Positions 27,658 through 36,927 of a stretch of DNA of 64,000 nt are shown here, piece by piece. Source of the stretch: Paenibacillus taihuensis (lineage in GTDB: Bacteria; Bacillota; Bacilli; Paenibacillales; Paenibacillaceae); assembly GCF_003386535.1 (NCBI RefSeq), contig NZ_QTTN01000011.1:62001-126000 (forward strand), given 5' to 3'. Made by a program: the position numbers and the translations under genes. How positions within the stretch are numbered: the first letter of the stretch is position 1; every line of letters starts with the position of its first letter. Below the pieces are notes generated by a model. The model worked only from the letters and a program-made list of their open reading frames with translations. It was not told the DNA's origin and did no database searches.

Positions 27658-28806
27658 TTAAGGATTAAAGCGATGCAGTGTAAATAAAGAAAGATCGAAG
27701 CCTGGGTCATCTCCCGCGGCCAGCTTCGCTAATATCTCGCCGTTTGCACTGGCGAATTTGAAGCCATGGCCGGAGAAGCCTGCCCCAATCGCGATATGCG
27801 GATAATCCGGATGACGGTCGAGAATGAAGTGCTCATCCGGCGTCATTGTATAGGTGCAGGAGCTGCCTTTGATGATTGTCGGCTCGACGCCGGGCATATA
27901 GCGCGCAACGTATGCAGCGCAGTCGCGGCCGTCGTCTTCGAACGTACCGTGAGGCAGCAGCACGCCGTCTTCCGGCATCGGTCTCACTAAACCGTCATGT
28001 CGCCCTGCTTTCACTCCTTCGCCGCTGATATCCGGGAAGCCGAAGAAGATGCCTTCGGGGAGATCGAACAGAAAGGCCGGGAATCGGTCCGGCGAGTAAT
28101 CCTCGGTAAGCGGCTTGAACCATTCCACCGTCTTGCGAAGCGGCGACAGCGGCATCTCGTTCAAGCCGAGCTTCGCCAGCATCGGACCGGCGAATTTGCC
28201 TGCCGTCAAGATAAGGGACTTTGCTCTATATGTACCAGCCGCAGTAACAACCTCCGCGCCTTCTGCATCCGGATGGATTGCGATTACCGGTGTGTTCGGC
28301 AGCATTGTAGCACCGAGCGCGACAGCCGCATCCCGATAGGCTTGAACGCAAGCTTCGCTGAGCAGCACGCCGCTGTCCGCTTCGTAACAGCCGACGAACG
28401 ACTCTGGCAGTGCCAATCCGGGCCATCGCAGCTTCATCTCACTGCTGTCCAGCACCTCAACGGGAAGCCCGTGCTCCTTGGCGCTGACTTGCATTTCGGT
28501 CAGCATTCGGGAGCCGGGTTCGCCGGCTTGAAGGAAGCCCGTCTCCAGAAACAGCCGGCGGCCGGTTTCCCGCTCCAGTTCATACCAGAGCGCTTGAGCC
28601 CGAAGCGCCATCGGCGTGTACGCCCTGCCTTCACCATAGGCATGGCGGATAATCCGGGTTTCGCCATGGTGCGTACCTTGTGCATGCGGCGGATCGTACG
28701 CGTCGATCAGCAGCGTCCTTCGTCCTGCTCTAGCAGCGTGGTAGCCGGCGGACATTCCCATGGCGCCTGCTCCAACGACGATCACATCGTATAGCTCCAG
28801 TTCCAT
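27658..28806 (-). CDS. FAD-dependent amine oxidase, sarcosine / N-methyltryptophan oxidase family
   Basis: 382 aa, the length of monomeric sarcosine oxidase. The FAD-binding motif DVIVVGAGAMGMSAGYHAARAG lies at 7-28. The covalent-flavin cysteine is C317 in GSSCTYTMTPDE, and the C-terminal GAGFSGHGFKFA is conserved. Members oxidise secondary amines such as sarcosine and N-methyl amino acids; the same superfamily includes fructosyl-amino-acid oxidases (Amadoriases). In a cluster with a sugar isomerase, nagA and glycosidases, a glycated or N-substituted amino-sugar substrate is possible (inference). The start ATG follows AAGGAG. Confidence 0.82.
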   Translation of the reverse strand: MELELYDVIVVGAGAMGMSAGYHAARAGRRTLLIDAYDPPHAQGTHHGETRIIRHAYGEGRAYTPMALRAQALWYELERETGRRLFLETGFLQAGEPGSRMLTEMQVSAKEHGLPVEVLDSSEMKLRWPGLALPESFVGCYEADSGVLLSEACVQAYRDAAVALGATMLPNTPVIAIHPDAEGAEVVTAAGTYRAKSLILTAGKFAGPMLAKLGLNEMPLSPLRKTVEWFKPLTEDYSPDRFPAFLFDLPEGIFFGFPDISGEGVKAGRHDGLVRPMPEDGVLLPHGTFEDDGRDCAAYVARYMPGVEPTIIKGSSCTYTMTPDEHFILDRHPDYPHIAIGAGFSGHGFKFASANGEILAKLAAGDDPGFDLSLFTLHRFNP

Positions 28807-28881
28807 CGTCAGAACACTCCTTTACGAAGTTCATTACTCTCGCGCTTAAGCGTAAGCTCTCGCCTGCCTGTTCAAACCGAC

Positions 28882-30999
28882 TCAAATTGACCAAACCGCG
28901 CTTCCATACGCGCCAATCGTGGCAGACCCGCCACTCTCATCCGCAACCACATTCGTTTCCGCAGCTCCGTAAACAATTGCGGCTTCTATTAGCGATGCCG
29001 GCACAGCGAACGTCACCGGTTCATTCGATAGATTAACAGCGATGAACCGCGCGTCCGCTCCATTCTTCCTCCAGAAGGCGACAACAGGCGTGCCGGTATA
29101 TTCATATTCCGTTGTGAAATCGTTATTGAGGTACTGTCTCCGCATCTGGAACAGCTCTCGGAAGAAGTCTCTTAATACGGGTCCTTCCTTCAGATAGATC
29201 GAAGCATCCTCGTCACCTTGATAGAGCATTGGAATGCCGTCGATGCAGCTGAGCAGCACCCAAAGCGCTTTCGCCCGCTCTTCGCCGTACCAAGCAGTCG
29301 CGCGCGACTTGTTCCACACCCACGTAACCGTGTCATGATTGCCTAGGAAACGCAGCTTCACATAACCCGGAACGGTGCTCAGCATCTCTGCTTCCAGCCA
29401 GCGCGTAAGCTCCCGCGCGAAGTCAGCCGGCACGAGGCCTTCCGCCTCCATCTCGAAGAACACCCGATACAGCGCCATATCGTAGAACACATCGGTGTAC
29501 GGAGCGTACGCCGGCACCGGATTGAAGTTCTCCGGCGTCGAGAGCGGCTTCTTGCCCGCTTCGAGGAATCCATCACGGATCGCTTTGCTGATCTCGATGC
29601 CGCCCTTCAAGTTCGAGTTGCTCGGACGATTCGTGCCGTAAGGACGCCAATTCGTTAAGCCGCCCATCGCACAGTCGATCCTAGCGCCGTCGACGTCGAA
29701 GCGCCGGACATGCTCCTTGACGAGCTCCTTCGTATATTCCAGGTATTCGGGATTGGTCATATCAAAGCTCAAGCAATTCCATTCGATCTGCGGATTACCG
29801 TCTCTGCGGAGGGATGCCCATCTGCGGAATTCGATGCCGAGCGGATCCTCTAGCTCCGGACCATGCGGGACATAATCGAAGAGCAGTGTCATACCTAGCT
29901 CGTGCAGCTTGCGGCTGAACGTTTCGACAGCCCTGTCGTCGCCATAGCGTTCATCCACAATGCGCTGATCAGTAGGATGATAGACGCCGCGCTCCAAATG
30001 CTCGAAGATCGGCAGCACCCACACATGATCGATGCCCATATCGCGAAGGGCGGGAAGCTCATCTGCAAAAGCAGCCATATCCCGCTTAATCGGGAAGTCT
30101 GAATCCATCGTGCCATGCGGATGGCAGGAATAGAGCACGCCTTCGCGATGACCGTCCGTCGGCGGCACCCAGCCTTTGCCGATATACAGCTCGCGAATCA
30201 ATTCGAATGGATCGCCGCTTCCGACTGGCTGAATATAGAGTGTGCCGCACGCGAGCTTCTCGCCTGGTGCCAGATTCGCTTCTACCGCTGCAAGGTTTAC
30301 CAGATGCAGCGTCTCACCATCACGGTAGACGCCGGTTCCCCACTTCTCCTCTTCATCCACGAAGATGAGGTTCGTCCGCTCAACGCTGGACTTTAGCTTA
30401 ATAACCGGATTAACAAGCCCTGTTTCGACAGGCGACCTGTCGTCTAGTGCTGAAGCATCGAATACTTTGTAGGGAACATTGCCCGGGAAATCAAACTCCG
30501 TTCCCTCCGATCCAAGCCGCTGGCTCGCCATGAAAGCAACGCCATTCACATAGACAATTTCGGTACCTGTATTCTCGAATACAGCATCGATTGCCGCATT
30601 TGCGCCAAACGTACTATAACAGACCGACAGCGATAGCCCAGCATTCCGGTAACGGGCAACTAGACTCGCTGCACCTCCCACGCTCTCTCTAGAATTTCCC
30701 TCTGCATCCTGTTCATCCCAGCCAACAAATTGCCACCGTGACTCAGCACTTTCAGCACCTTCACCATCCGCGGGCACAATCCGAGGAAGCTCCCACGTGT
30801 TAGCCCCCTCGAAGCTGTGCCAGGCAAGCCGCCCCGTCCCATATGTGCCGTCAGCGCCGATATCGAGCGACAAATCGCCGTGCCATACCCCTCGGCCGCG
30901 GACTTGGACGGCGTGAAGCCGTCCATCCTCCTCGCCGAATGTGTACACGACGTCTCCGCACGCCCAATGCTTAAGCGGCAATCCAATCGAATCGCCCAT
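28882..30999 (-). CDS. GH13 alpha-amylase-family glycosidase
   Basis: 705 aa with an N-terminal beta-sandwich of about 300 residues, a TIM barrel and a C-terminal beta domain. GH13 regions are visible: LLFDYVPHG (I), VDGARIDCAMGG with the nucleophile Asp (II), LSTPENFNPVP with the acid Glu (III) and FLGNHDTV (IV). There is no signal peptide, so it acts in the cytoplasm on imported alpha-glucans or alpha-glucosides. The ATG at 30999 follows AAGGAGGG. The 13-bp gap from the upstream Gfo/Idh gene supports one operon. Confidence 0.85.
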   Translation of the reverse strand: MGDSIGLPLKHWACGDVVYTFGEEDGRLHAVQVRGRGVWHGDLSLDIGADGTYGTGRLAWHSFEGANTWELPRIVPADGEGAESAESRWQFVGWDEQDAEGNSRESVGGAASLVARYRNAGLSLSVCYSTFGANAAIDAVFENTGTEIVYVNGVAFMASQRLGSEGTEFDFPGNVPYKVFDASALDDRSPVETGLVNPVIKLKSSVERTNLIFVDEEEKWGTGVYRDGETLHLVNLAAVEANLAPGEKLACGTLYIQPVGSGDPFELIRELYIGKGWVPPTDGHREGVLYSCHPHGTMDSDFPIKRDMAAFADELPALRDMGIDHVWVLPIFEHLERGVYHPTDQRIVDERYGDDRAVETFSRKLHELGMTLLFDYVPHGPELEDPLGIEFRRWASLRRDGNPQIEWNCLSFDMTNPEYLEYTKELVKEHVRRFDVDGARIDCAMGGLTNWRPYGTNRPSNSNLKGGIEISKAIRDGFLEAGKKPLSTPENFNPVPAYAPYTDVFYDMALYRVFFEMEAEGLVPADFARELTRWLEAEMLSTVPGYVKLRFLGNHDTVTWVWNKSRATAWYGEERAKALWVLLSCIDGIPMLYQGDEDASIYLKEGPVLRDFFRELFQMRRQYLNNDFTTEYEYTGTPVVAFWRKNGADARFIAVNLSNEPVTFAVPASLIEAAIVYGAAETNVVADESGGSATIGAYGSAVWSI

Positions 31000-31012
31000 G
31001 CTGAAACCCTCC

Positions 31013-32119
31013 TTAAACTTCAAGCTCCAACGCACTCGATTTAGGCTCGTTTGCGAGCAGCGCGTCCGTAATCATTTTGAACAATTCCAGGTCCTGCTTA
31101 TAGTCTTCGATCGTCGTCTTCGGAGCCTTGTTCTGCGTGGCAACCTCGTAGAAGGTTTCAAGCTCAACGGTGTATGGATCCTTCAACGTCGGGCGTTTCA
31201 CGTACTCGTTGTACTGCTCGCCTACCGTTTCCTTCACTTCCAGCGTTGTCGGCAGGTGGCGAATATACGGCGTATCGTATTTGACATTCAGCTGCTTATA
31301 CTTGCCCATTACCTCGATTGAAGCATCGAAACGGCATTGCTCGTCTACGCCTGTCTCGAATACCGCGTAGTAGCCGTCGAATTCAAGAATAGCTGTTATG
31401 TACCCGCCGCCGTTCCATTGTGCCGCCGAAACAACACGCTTCGGCATGCCGAGCAGCTCGCGCATGGCGGACAGGTCATGGCTGTTCAAGCCAGCGAGAA
31501 GTCCGTACGCGTTGTAGATATCCTGCGGCACTTCGCCGATCGCTTCCTTGATCATCGCAGCGCGGCGAGTATAGCGTTCTTCCATCAGCTCTTTCGGAAT
31601 ATCGGTGAAGCGATATACCGTGCTCGATTGATCGATGATCTTGCGGTTAGGTCCGATAATGTCGCGAACCTTCGCATATTGGATCGGTCCGAGCGTCTTA
31701 ATCTCTTCCAGTGCCTCTGTGAAAGCAGGGGCGAAACGGCGCATGTAACCGACCATCACCTGTACGCCCGCTTCATCGCGCGCCTCGATCATCGCATCCG
31801 CATCGGCATGATTGAGCGTCATTGGCTTCTCGATCAACACATGCTTATGGTTCTTGAGCGCATGAATCGCCGAATCCGCATGGTATTCATCGCTGTTGAG
31901 GACGAACACGGCATCGAGATCTTCTTGCGCTGCAAGCGCCTTGTAGTCTGTATATAGATTCGTCACGCGGTATTTCTCGCCCAGTACTTGAAGCAGGGTA
32001 GGCGAAATATCGCATAATGCCGCAATTTCATAACGATCCGCTAGATTTTCCAAAATAGGCAAATGTGTAATTTGAGCAACCTCGCCGAGTCCAACCAAAC
32101 CAACTTTTAATCTTTTCAT
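31013..32119 (-). CDS. Gfo/Idh/MocA-family oxidoreductase
   Basis: 368 aa, longer at the C-terminus than its paralogues in the region. It opens KRLKVGLVGLGEVAQITHLPIL, the catalytic motif is HVLIEKPMTLNHADADAM, and GLNSHDLSAMRELLG supplies the active-site histidine. It is the fourth Gfo/Idh enzyme in the cluster and lies between the MDR dehydrogenase and the GH13 gene. The combination suggests stepwise oxidation of a sugar unit. The ATG follows AAAGGGGA. Confidence 0.87.
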   Translation of the reverse strand: MKRLKVGLVGLGEVAQITHLPILENLADRYEIAALCDISPTLLQVLGEKYRVTNLYTDYKALAAQEDLDAVFVLNSDEYHADSAIHALKNHKHVLIEKPMTLNHADADAMIEARDEAGVQVMVGYMRRFAPAFTEALEEIKTLGPIQYAKVRDIIGPNRKIIDQSSTVYRFTDIPKELMEERYTRRAAMIKEAIGEVPQDIYNAYGLLAGLNSHDLSAMRELLGMPKRVVSAAQWNGGGYITAILEFDGYYAVFETGVDEQCRFDASIEVMGKYKQLNVKYDTPYIRHLPTTLEVKETVGEQYNEYVKRPTLKDPYTVELETFYEVATQNKAPKTTIEDYKQDLELFKMITDALLANEPKSSALELEV

Positions 32120-32141
32120 CGCTTACAGATCCCCTTTGACC

Positions 32142-33092
32142 TTAGAATGTGATGACGGCTTTCAAGAAACCGTCCGGTTTACTCTTCGCAAGCAGAAAAG
32201 CATGGTTAATATCTTTGAGCTCAAAATAATGAGAGAGCAGCGGTGCAATGTCTAACTGCCCGGCTTCGAGCAGCTTCATGCCGGTTCTGATCCCCTTGAG
32301 ATAGGCCTGCGGATCTCTCTCATGCGCATTGATCACATCGAGTCCTTTCCAGTTCCAAGCCTGGACGTCAATGGTGCGCTTGCCTCCCTGATGGTAACCG
32401 AAGATGACAAGCCGCCCGCGGATTCGCACCGCTTCGGTCGCCATATCGAGCGCGCCTTGCTTACCGGTCGCTTCGATGACGACATCGGCTCCTTCTCCGC
32501 CGGTCAGTTCGAGAATACGCTGAATGGCATTTCCCTCTCTTGCGTCGATCACATGATCTGCGCCAAGCTTCTGAGCCAGCTCGAACGATTCTGGTCTTGT
32601 ATCGACGGCAATAATGCGGGACGCTCCCTTCAGGCGCGCGCCTTGCTGGATTAGTCCGCCCATGAAGCCGATGCCGATCAGAACGACCGTATCGCCTACC
32701 TCGATGCCGGACCTGGAAGTTCCGTTCATCGCGCATCCGATTGGTTCACCGAGTGCCCAGTCGTACGGAACATGATCGGCGAGTTTAATCGCCCAATCCT
32801 CCGGGACAGTGACGAACTCCGCATAGCCCCCTCGATCGGTGAAGATGGTGACTCGGTCGCCAACCGCGAACTTGCTTACCCCTGCACCCGCTGCGACAAC
32901 GTTTCCGCTTACCTCATGTCCGAAGAAGATCGGATCATCTGTCTTGAAATTCGGATCGACCCACATGCCAAGCTCCGAGGAACAGAGTCCGCATGCTTTC
33001 ACCTCAACTAATAACTCCCCGGGACCTGGCTCCGGCTTCTCAATGTCCATCACCCGGACATCGCCAGGACCGAATATCGCGGCTGCTTTCAT
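32142..33092 (-). CDS. Zinc-type alcohol/polyol dehydrogenase (MDR), structural zinc loop absent
   Basis: 316 aa. The GroES-like half has the catalytic zinc ligands in ACGLCSSELGMW (Cys) and FFGHEVSG (His-Glu), and the Rossmann half has VLIGIGFMGGLIQQGARLKGASRIIAVD. After GDRVTIF the protein goes straight to TDRGGYAEFV, so the four-cysteine structural zinc loop common in this family is missing. It is a polyol or sugar dehydrogenase candidate. An ATG at 33092 and a TTG at 33098 are both possible starts after AAGGAG. Confidence 0.8.
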   Translation of the reverse strand: MKAAAIFGPGDVRVMDIEKPEPGPGELLVEVKACGLCSSELGMWVDPNFKTDDPIFFGHEVSGNVVAAGAGVSKFAVGDRVTIFTDRGGYAEFVTVPEDWAIKLADHVPYDWALGEPIGCAMNGTSRSGIEVGDTVVLIGIGFMGGLIQQGARLKGASRIIAVDTRPESFELAQKLGADHVIDAREGNAIQRILELTGGEGADVVIEATGKQGALDMATEAVRIRGRLVIFGYHQGGKRTIDVQAWNWKGLDVINAHERDPQAYLKGIRTGMKLLEAGQLDIAPLLSHYFELKDINHAFLLAKSKPDGFLKAVITF

Positions 33093-33120
33093 TCCCAATT
33101 CACTCCTTCATTGCAGCTTG

Positions 33121-33957
33121 TTAACCTTTAATGCCAAGACTCGCGATACCGCCGATCAAATTCTTCTGCGCCATGTAATAGATAACAAGCAGCGGAAGCA
33201 ATATGACCGTCGATGCAGCCATGAGCAAATTCCATTCGGTTGACCGGGACGAAACGAAGTTCGCAAGTCCGATGGCAAGCGTGAACTTCTCCGGCGAATT
33301 AAGATAAATGAGCGGCGACAGGAAGTCGTTGTAGACGCCGGTAAACGTATAAACAACGATAATCGTCAGCGACGGCCTCAGAATCGGAACAAGCACCTTC
33401 CACAGGATTTGAAACTCGTTCGCGCCGTCGATTTTCGCTGCTTCGTCAAGATCCTTCGGTATCGTCAGCAGAAACTGTCTCATCAAGAAGACATAGAACG
33501 CATTCCCGAAGAACGCTGGGACGACAAGCGGCAGATACGTATCGATCCACTCGAGCTTGCTGTAGAACAAGAACGTCGGAATCATCGTCACTTGCTCCGG
33601 GATGAGCATCGTCGCCAGCATGAGGAAGAACAATGTATCACGTCCGCGGAAACGGAATCTGGAGAAACCGTATGCGATTAACGTACAAGATATGACTTGA
33701 CCCGCGATTGTAAGAATCTCGAGTGTAAGCGTATTCGTAATGTAGGTGCCGAACGGCGCCAGCGTGAATGCGTCATGGTAGTTGTGCCAGAGCGGGTTCT
33801 TCGGAATCCATTTCGGCGGAAACTCCCACATGGCTGCTTTGGTCTTCAGAGAGGTGGATATCATCCACAGAAACGGAATAATGCAGGCGAGCGACAGCGC
33901 CGCGAGCACGAGATGCGATACCGTCAATCCGGCGAATTTGCGAATGCGGAAGGTCAT
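33121..33957 (-). CDS. Carbohydrate ABC transporter permease (MalG type)
   Basis: 278 aa with six membrane segments. The EAA loop that contacts the ATPase is EAAKIDGANEFQILWKVLVP (about 187-206). It pairs with the permease upstream, with a 4-bp overlap (ATGA). No ATPase gene is in the cluster; Gram-positive sugar importers of this group use a shared MsmX/MsmK-type ATPase encoded elsewhere (established for the family). Confidence 0.92.
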   Translation of the reverse strand: MTFRIRKFAGLTVSHLVLAALSLACIIPFLWMISTSLKTKAAMWEFPPKWIPKNPLWHNYHDAFTLAPFGTYITNTLTLEILTIAGQVISCTLIAYGFSRFRFRGRDTLFFLMLATMLIPEQVTMIPTFLFYSKLEWIDTYLPLVVPAFFGNAFYVFLMRQFLLTIPKDLDEAAKIDGANEFQILWKVLVPILRPSLTIIVVYTFTGVYNDFLSPLIYLNSPEKFTLAIGLANFVSSRSTEWNLLMAASTVILLPLLVIYYMAQKNLIGGIASLGIKG

Positions 33958-34901
33958 GCCGTTCTCCCCTTTCCGTTGTTGTCGTCAGCATCGTAGAACA
34001 CCCATCTGCCTTGGGATTTATAGACAATGATGGCAAGAACGAATGAGATTAATCCGCCAACCCATGCCATCGCTGACGCATAGCCCATATCGAACGATTT
34101 GAACGCCTTTTGGTACAGGTACAGCATGTAGAACAGCCCTTCGTTCTCCGGTCCGCCGCCGCTGGCGCTGCCGCCGCGGCCATTCATAATGAATGCGGAC
34201 GTGAATACTTGGAACGAGCCGATAATACCCATGAGAAGCTGGAAGAACAAGGTTGGCGTCAGCAGCGGAAGCGTAATCTTCGAGAATCGCTGCATCACCT
34301 TCGCACCGTCGATCTTCGCTGCTTCATACAGATGACCCGGAATATTTTGCAGGCCGCCCAAAAAGATGATAGCGCTTCCGCCAATACCCCAAAGACTCAT
34401 GATAATATAGGTTGTCAGAATCCAATTCGGATCCTCCAGCCACTTCGGTCCATGAATGCCGATCAGCGATAGCATGTAGTTCAGCAGGCCGTAGTCGCTA
34501 TTGAAGATCCACTTCCACACCATCGCGATGGCTACCCCTGAAATGACGGAAGGCAAGTAGAACAACGTCCGGTATGTATTGATGCCTCGAATGTTCATGT
34601 TCAGCAGCAGCGACAAGGCAAGTCCGAAGATCAACCCGAGCGGGATGGCGAATGCGCTGTACACGAGCGTGACGCGCATCGACTTGTAGAACAGCTTGTC
34701 GTGGAAGAGATGATTGAAATTGTCCCAGCCGACCCAGGATGGCGCTTGGTAAATATCCCACTTCATAAAGCTAATGAGCAGCGATGCCACAATCGGAAAA
34801 GCGGCGAAAGCGATGAAACCAATTATCCAGGGCGAAATGAACAAATAACCGAAGCGTTCTTCTCTTCTCTCGGCCTTGCTCATGATCGTATTTGCCATAA
34901 T
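33954..34901 (-). CDS. Carbohydrate ABC transporter permease (MalF/UgpA type)
   Basis: 315 aa with six to seven membrane segments, starting SPWIIGFIAFAAFPIVASLL. The EAA loop is YEAAKIDGAKVMQRFSKITLP. It forms the importer with the permease at 33121-33957 and the binding protein at 36928-38289. An AraC and a PhyH gene are interposed between binding protein and permeases, an unusual order. The ATG at 34901 follows a GGGGGG tract; a possible operator lies about 27 bp upstream. A hairpin at 34966-34988 separates it from the PhyH gene. Confidence 0.9.
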   Translation of the reverse strand: MMANTIMSKAERREERFGYLFISPWIIGFIAFAAFPIVASLLISFMKWDIYQAPSWVGWDNFNHLFHDKLFYKSMRVTLVYSAFAIPLGLIFGLALSLLLNMNIRGINTYRTLFYLPSVISGVAIAMVWKWIFNSDYGLLNYMLSLIGIHGPKWLEDPNWILTTYIIMSLWGIGGSAIIFLGGLQNIPGHLYEAAKIDGAKVMQRFSKITLPLLTPTLFFQLLMGIIGSFQVFTSAFIMNGRGGSASGGGPENEGLFYMLYLYQKAFKSFDMGYASAMAWVGGLISFVLAIIVYKSQGRWVFYDADDNNGKGRTA

Positions 34902-34927
34902 AGCCCCCCGTTCCTCGTCATTTTTGT

Positions 34928-34941
34928 CAAAACGTTTACGC
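34928..34941. promoter_or_regulatory. LacI/CcpA-type operator candidate before the permease genes
   Basis: CAAAACGTTTACGC, minus strand GCGTAAACGTTTTG, contains the central CG and flanking AAA/TTT of LacI-family operators. It is weaker than the sites at 35.8 and 38.4 kb. Confidence 0.4.
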
Positions 34942-35053
34942 AAATGGACGTGCGAAACCGCCAAGGGAAGAGCTGTTCAAGCTCTTCCGATGCTTCTTTT
35001 CTTGGCTGACATTCATCCATTTGTTCATCTAGCTAATAGCTAACAGCTACAAG

Positions 35054-35791
35054 TTACTTCACGTTCACGTACTGATTTCCGGCACGATCCTGACCGCGCG
35101 CCAAGAAGATTTGCCAATTCTCGTTCTTCTCCGGAACGACCTTCGTATCGGCCGACAAGAATCTCATCGTATAGCCGCAGCGGCGGTACGGGCTGGTGTT
35201 TGCAGTAGCGCCGTGAATGATGCGGGAATCATGCAGCGAGCATTCGCCAGGTTCAAGTTCGAAGTAGACCGCTTGCGATTCATCGATATTCTTGATCGTG
35301 GCATGGAACGTGTTGATCGCCATATCGACACTTTCGTACTCGGAGAATCCGTTGTGATGAGTGCCAGGAATGACGCGCATACAGCCGTTCTCTTGATTGC
35401 TGCGGTCAATCGCGAGCCAGATCGTCACGATGTTGTCGTACTTGTCGAAGCGTCCATTCCAGTAAGCGGAATCTTCGTGCCAAGGCGTTTGTCGGCCCTT
35501 GTACGGATCTTTGCAAATAAAATGGCTGGACCAAAGAATAATGTCCGGGCCGATAATCGGTTCAACCAGATCCAGCACTTCATCCGCGAGCAAAAACTCC
35601 AGCAAGCGCGGGTCGCGGAAGTGCGGCGTATCCAGCTCATCCGAGAGCTTATCGCCTTTCTCCGCCAGCTGCTCTTCGAAGATGGACGTAAGCTTTGCCA
35701 TCTTCTCTGCGGAGAAAACCGGTTTCTTATACAGGTGATAGCCATGCTCCCGATAGAATGCAACCTCTTCTGCAGTCAGTTTAGAAGTCAT
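35054..35791 (-). CDS. Phytanoyl-CoA dioxygenase (PhyH) family oxygenase
   Basis: 245 aa. The Fe(II) facial triad is visible as WHEDSAYW (H105, D107) and HDSRIIHGATAN (H193), with a 2-oxoglutarate-binding Arg in YRRCGYTMRF. It probably hydroxylates or oxidatively demodifies a small molecule imported by the neighbouring transporter. It lies between an AraC regulator and the permease genes and has its own promoter with an operator-like site. It is related in kind, not closely in sequence, to the PhyH protein at 12919-13878. Confidence 0.86.
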   Translation of the reverse strand: MTSKLTAEEVAFYREHGYHLYKKPVFSAEKMAKLTSIFEEQLAEKGDKLSDELDTPHFRDPRLLEFLLADEVLDLVEPIIGPDIILWSSHFICKDPYKGRQTPWHEDSAYWNGRFDKYDNIVTIWLAIDRSNQENGCMRVIPGTHHNGFSEYESVDMAINTFHATIKNIDESQAVYFELEPGECSLHDSRIIHGATANTSPYRRCGYTMRFLSADTKVVPEKNENWQIFLARGQDRAGNQYVNVK

Positions 35792-35828
35792 TCATTTCTC
35801 TCTCCCCTCGATGAATGAAAATAAAATG

Positions 35829-35861
35829 TGAAATCGTTTTTACTTCGATATCTTCATTATA
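35829..35861 (-). promoter_or_regulatory. Promoter -10 and LacI/CcpA-type operator before PhyH
   Basis: On the minus strand a TATAAT box (35861-35856) is followed 13 bp later by TAAAAACGATTTCA (35842-35829). This is close to TGAAAACGCTTTTA before the binding-protein gene and to the cre consensus. No good -35 is seen. Confidence 0.5.
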
Positions 35862-35888
35862 GAGGGCGGCCCTTGTCTCAATCTTGTC

Positions 35889-36815
35889 TTAGACGGTACG
35901 CGATTTTGTTCTATTTTGATATTCCGGAATTTCGTGGAGACTTTGCGCCGTCTGACCGGATGCCGGGATCGCCACCTTGCGGTTTCCTTTGCGGAATTTC
36001 GCCGGCGTGCAGTCGTACCGTTCCTTAAACAGATGGTAGAAATGACTGAGATTCTCGTAGCCTGCTTCCATGCAGATGGCAACGATCGCGTCATCGGTCT
36101 GCATGAGCAGGTTGGCCGCATACTGCAGCCTGATTTCGTTGATCCATTCCGTCGGCGTCTTGCCGAAGTACTTCTTGATGACACGGGTCAGATGCTCCGG
36201 GCTCTTTCCGGACAACTCATACAGCCGCTGCAATCCTTCGGTAAAATTCTCTTTGATCCGCATTTCATTCGCCAGATCAACCAGCCAATCCGGCACCGCA
36301 ACTGCCGCAACCGTATCTGGGCGATCTGAGAAGCAGCTCATCATCATATCTGCGACAAGCACGCGAATTTCTGAACGAATCTGTTTCTTATGCATGCCCG
36401 GCAGCACGGTAATCTCGTGGATTTTGTCCCGAATAATCTCGGTTTGATACGTCCCAATCTGTTTGATAGGAGGCATCGGACTGTTCAGAAGCCGGTCCGC
36501 TTCGATGCCGCCGTCCAAATAGGCAACCATCGCATTCACCGTACGAGAGGAGAAGGCGAGGTTGAGCAGCTCAACCGAACGATTGCCGTCACTAGCATAG
36601 CAATGCGTGTCAGACGGCCTGACGAAGCAGAGTGTGCCCGCTTCCAGCAGCTCCTTCTTCCCATTAATGAGATGCATGACGGAGCCCTTCGTAATCAGAA
36701 AAATTTCGTAGAAATCATGGTCGTGCATATCGGTGATCGACTTGATCGATTTGTGATAGGCATAATGAATTTCCGTTTCCGGATCCAGAAGGTTCTTCTC
36801 CAGCAGCTTTTCCAA
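35889..36815 (-). CDS. AraC-family transcriptional regulator with cupin domain
   Basis: 308 aa. An N-terminal cupin (DMHDHDFYEIFLITKGSVMHLI) is followed by a C-terminal double helix-turn-helix (LQRLYELSGKSPEHLTRVIKKYF and DAIVAICMEAGYENLSHFYH). It starts at TTG 36815, about 10 nt after AAGGA; an upstream-open frame has no SD and would intrude toward the binding-protein gene. It probably activates the adjoining transporter and PhyH genes in response to the imported sugar. Confidence 0.86.
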   Translation of the reverse strand: MEKLLEKNLLDPETEIHYAYHKSIKSITDMHDHDFYEIFLITKGSVMHLINGKKELLEAGTLCFVRPSDTHCYASDGNRSVELLNLAFSSRTVNAMVAYLDGGIEADRLLNSPMPPIKQIGTYQTEIIRDKIHEITVLPGMHKKQIRSEIRVLVADMMMSCFSDRPDTVAAVAVPDWLVDLANEMRIKENFTEGLQRLYELSGKSPEHLTRVIKKYFGKTPTEWINEIRLQYAANLLMQTDDAIVAICMEAGYENLSHFYHLFKERYDCTPAKFRKGNRKVAIPASGQTAQSLHEIPEYQNRTKSRTV

Positions 36816-36927
36816 AACGATCACATCCTTCGTTCTATTAAGGAAACAAACCCTATACGCAAGCAGTGCCTGCGCATAGGGTCGAAACGTTATGACATGC
36901 AGATGGTCTAGCTTGCGAAGCAGCGGA

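Noticed and set aside
34966-34988. Terminator between the PhyH and permease genes
   Set aside because: The 9-bp stem is good, but no T-run follows on either strand, so it is noted only as a hairpin.
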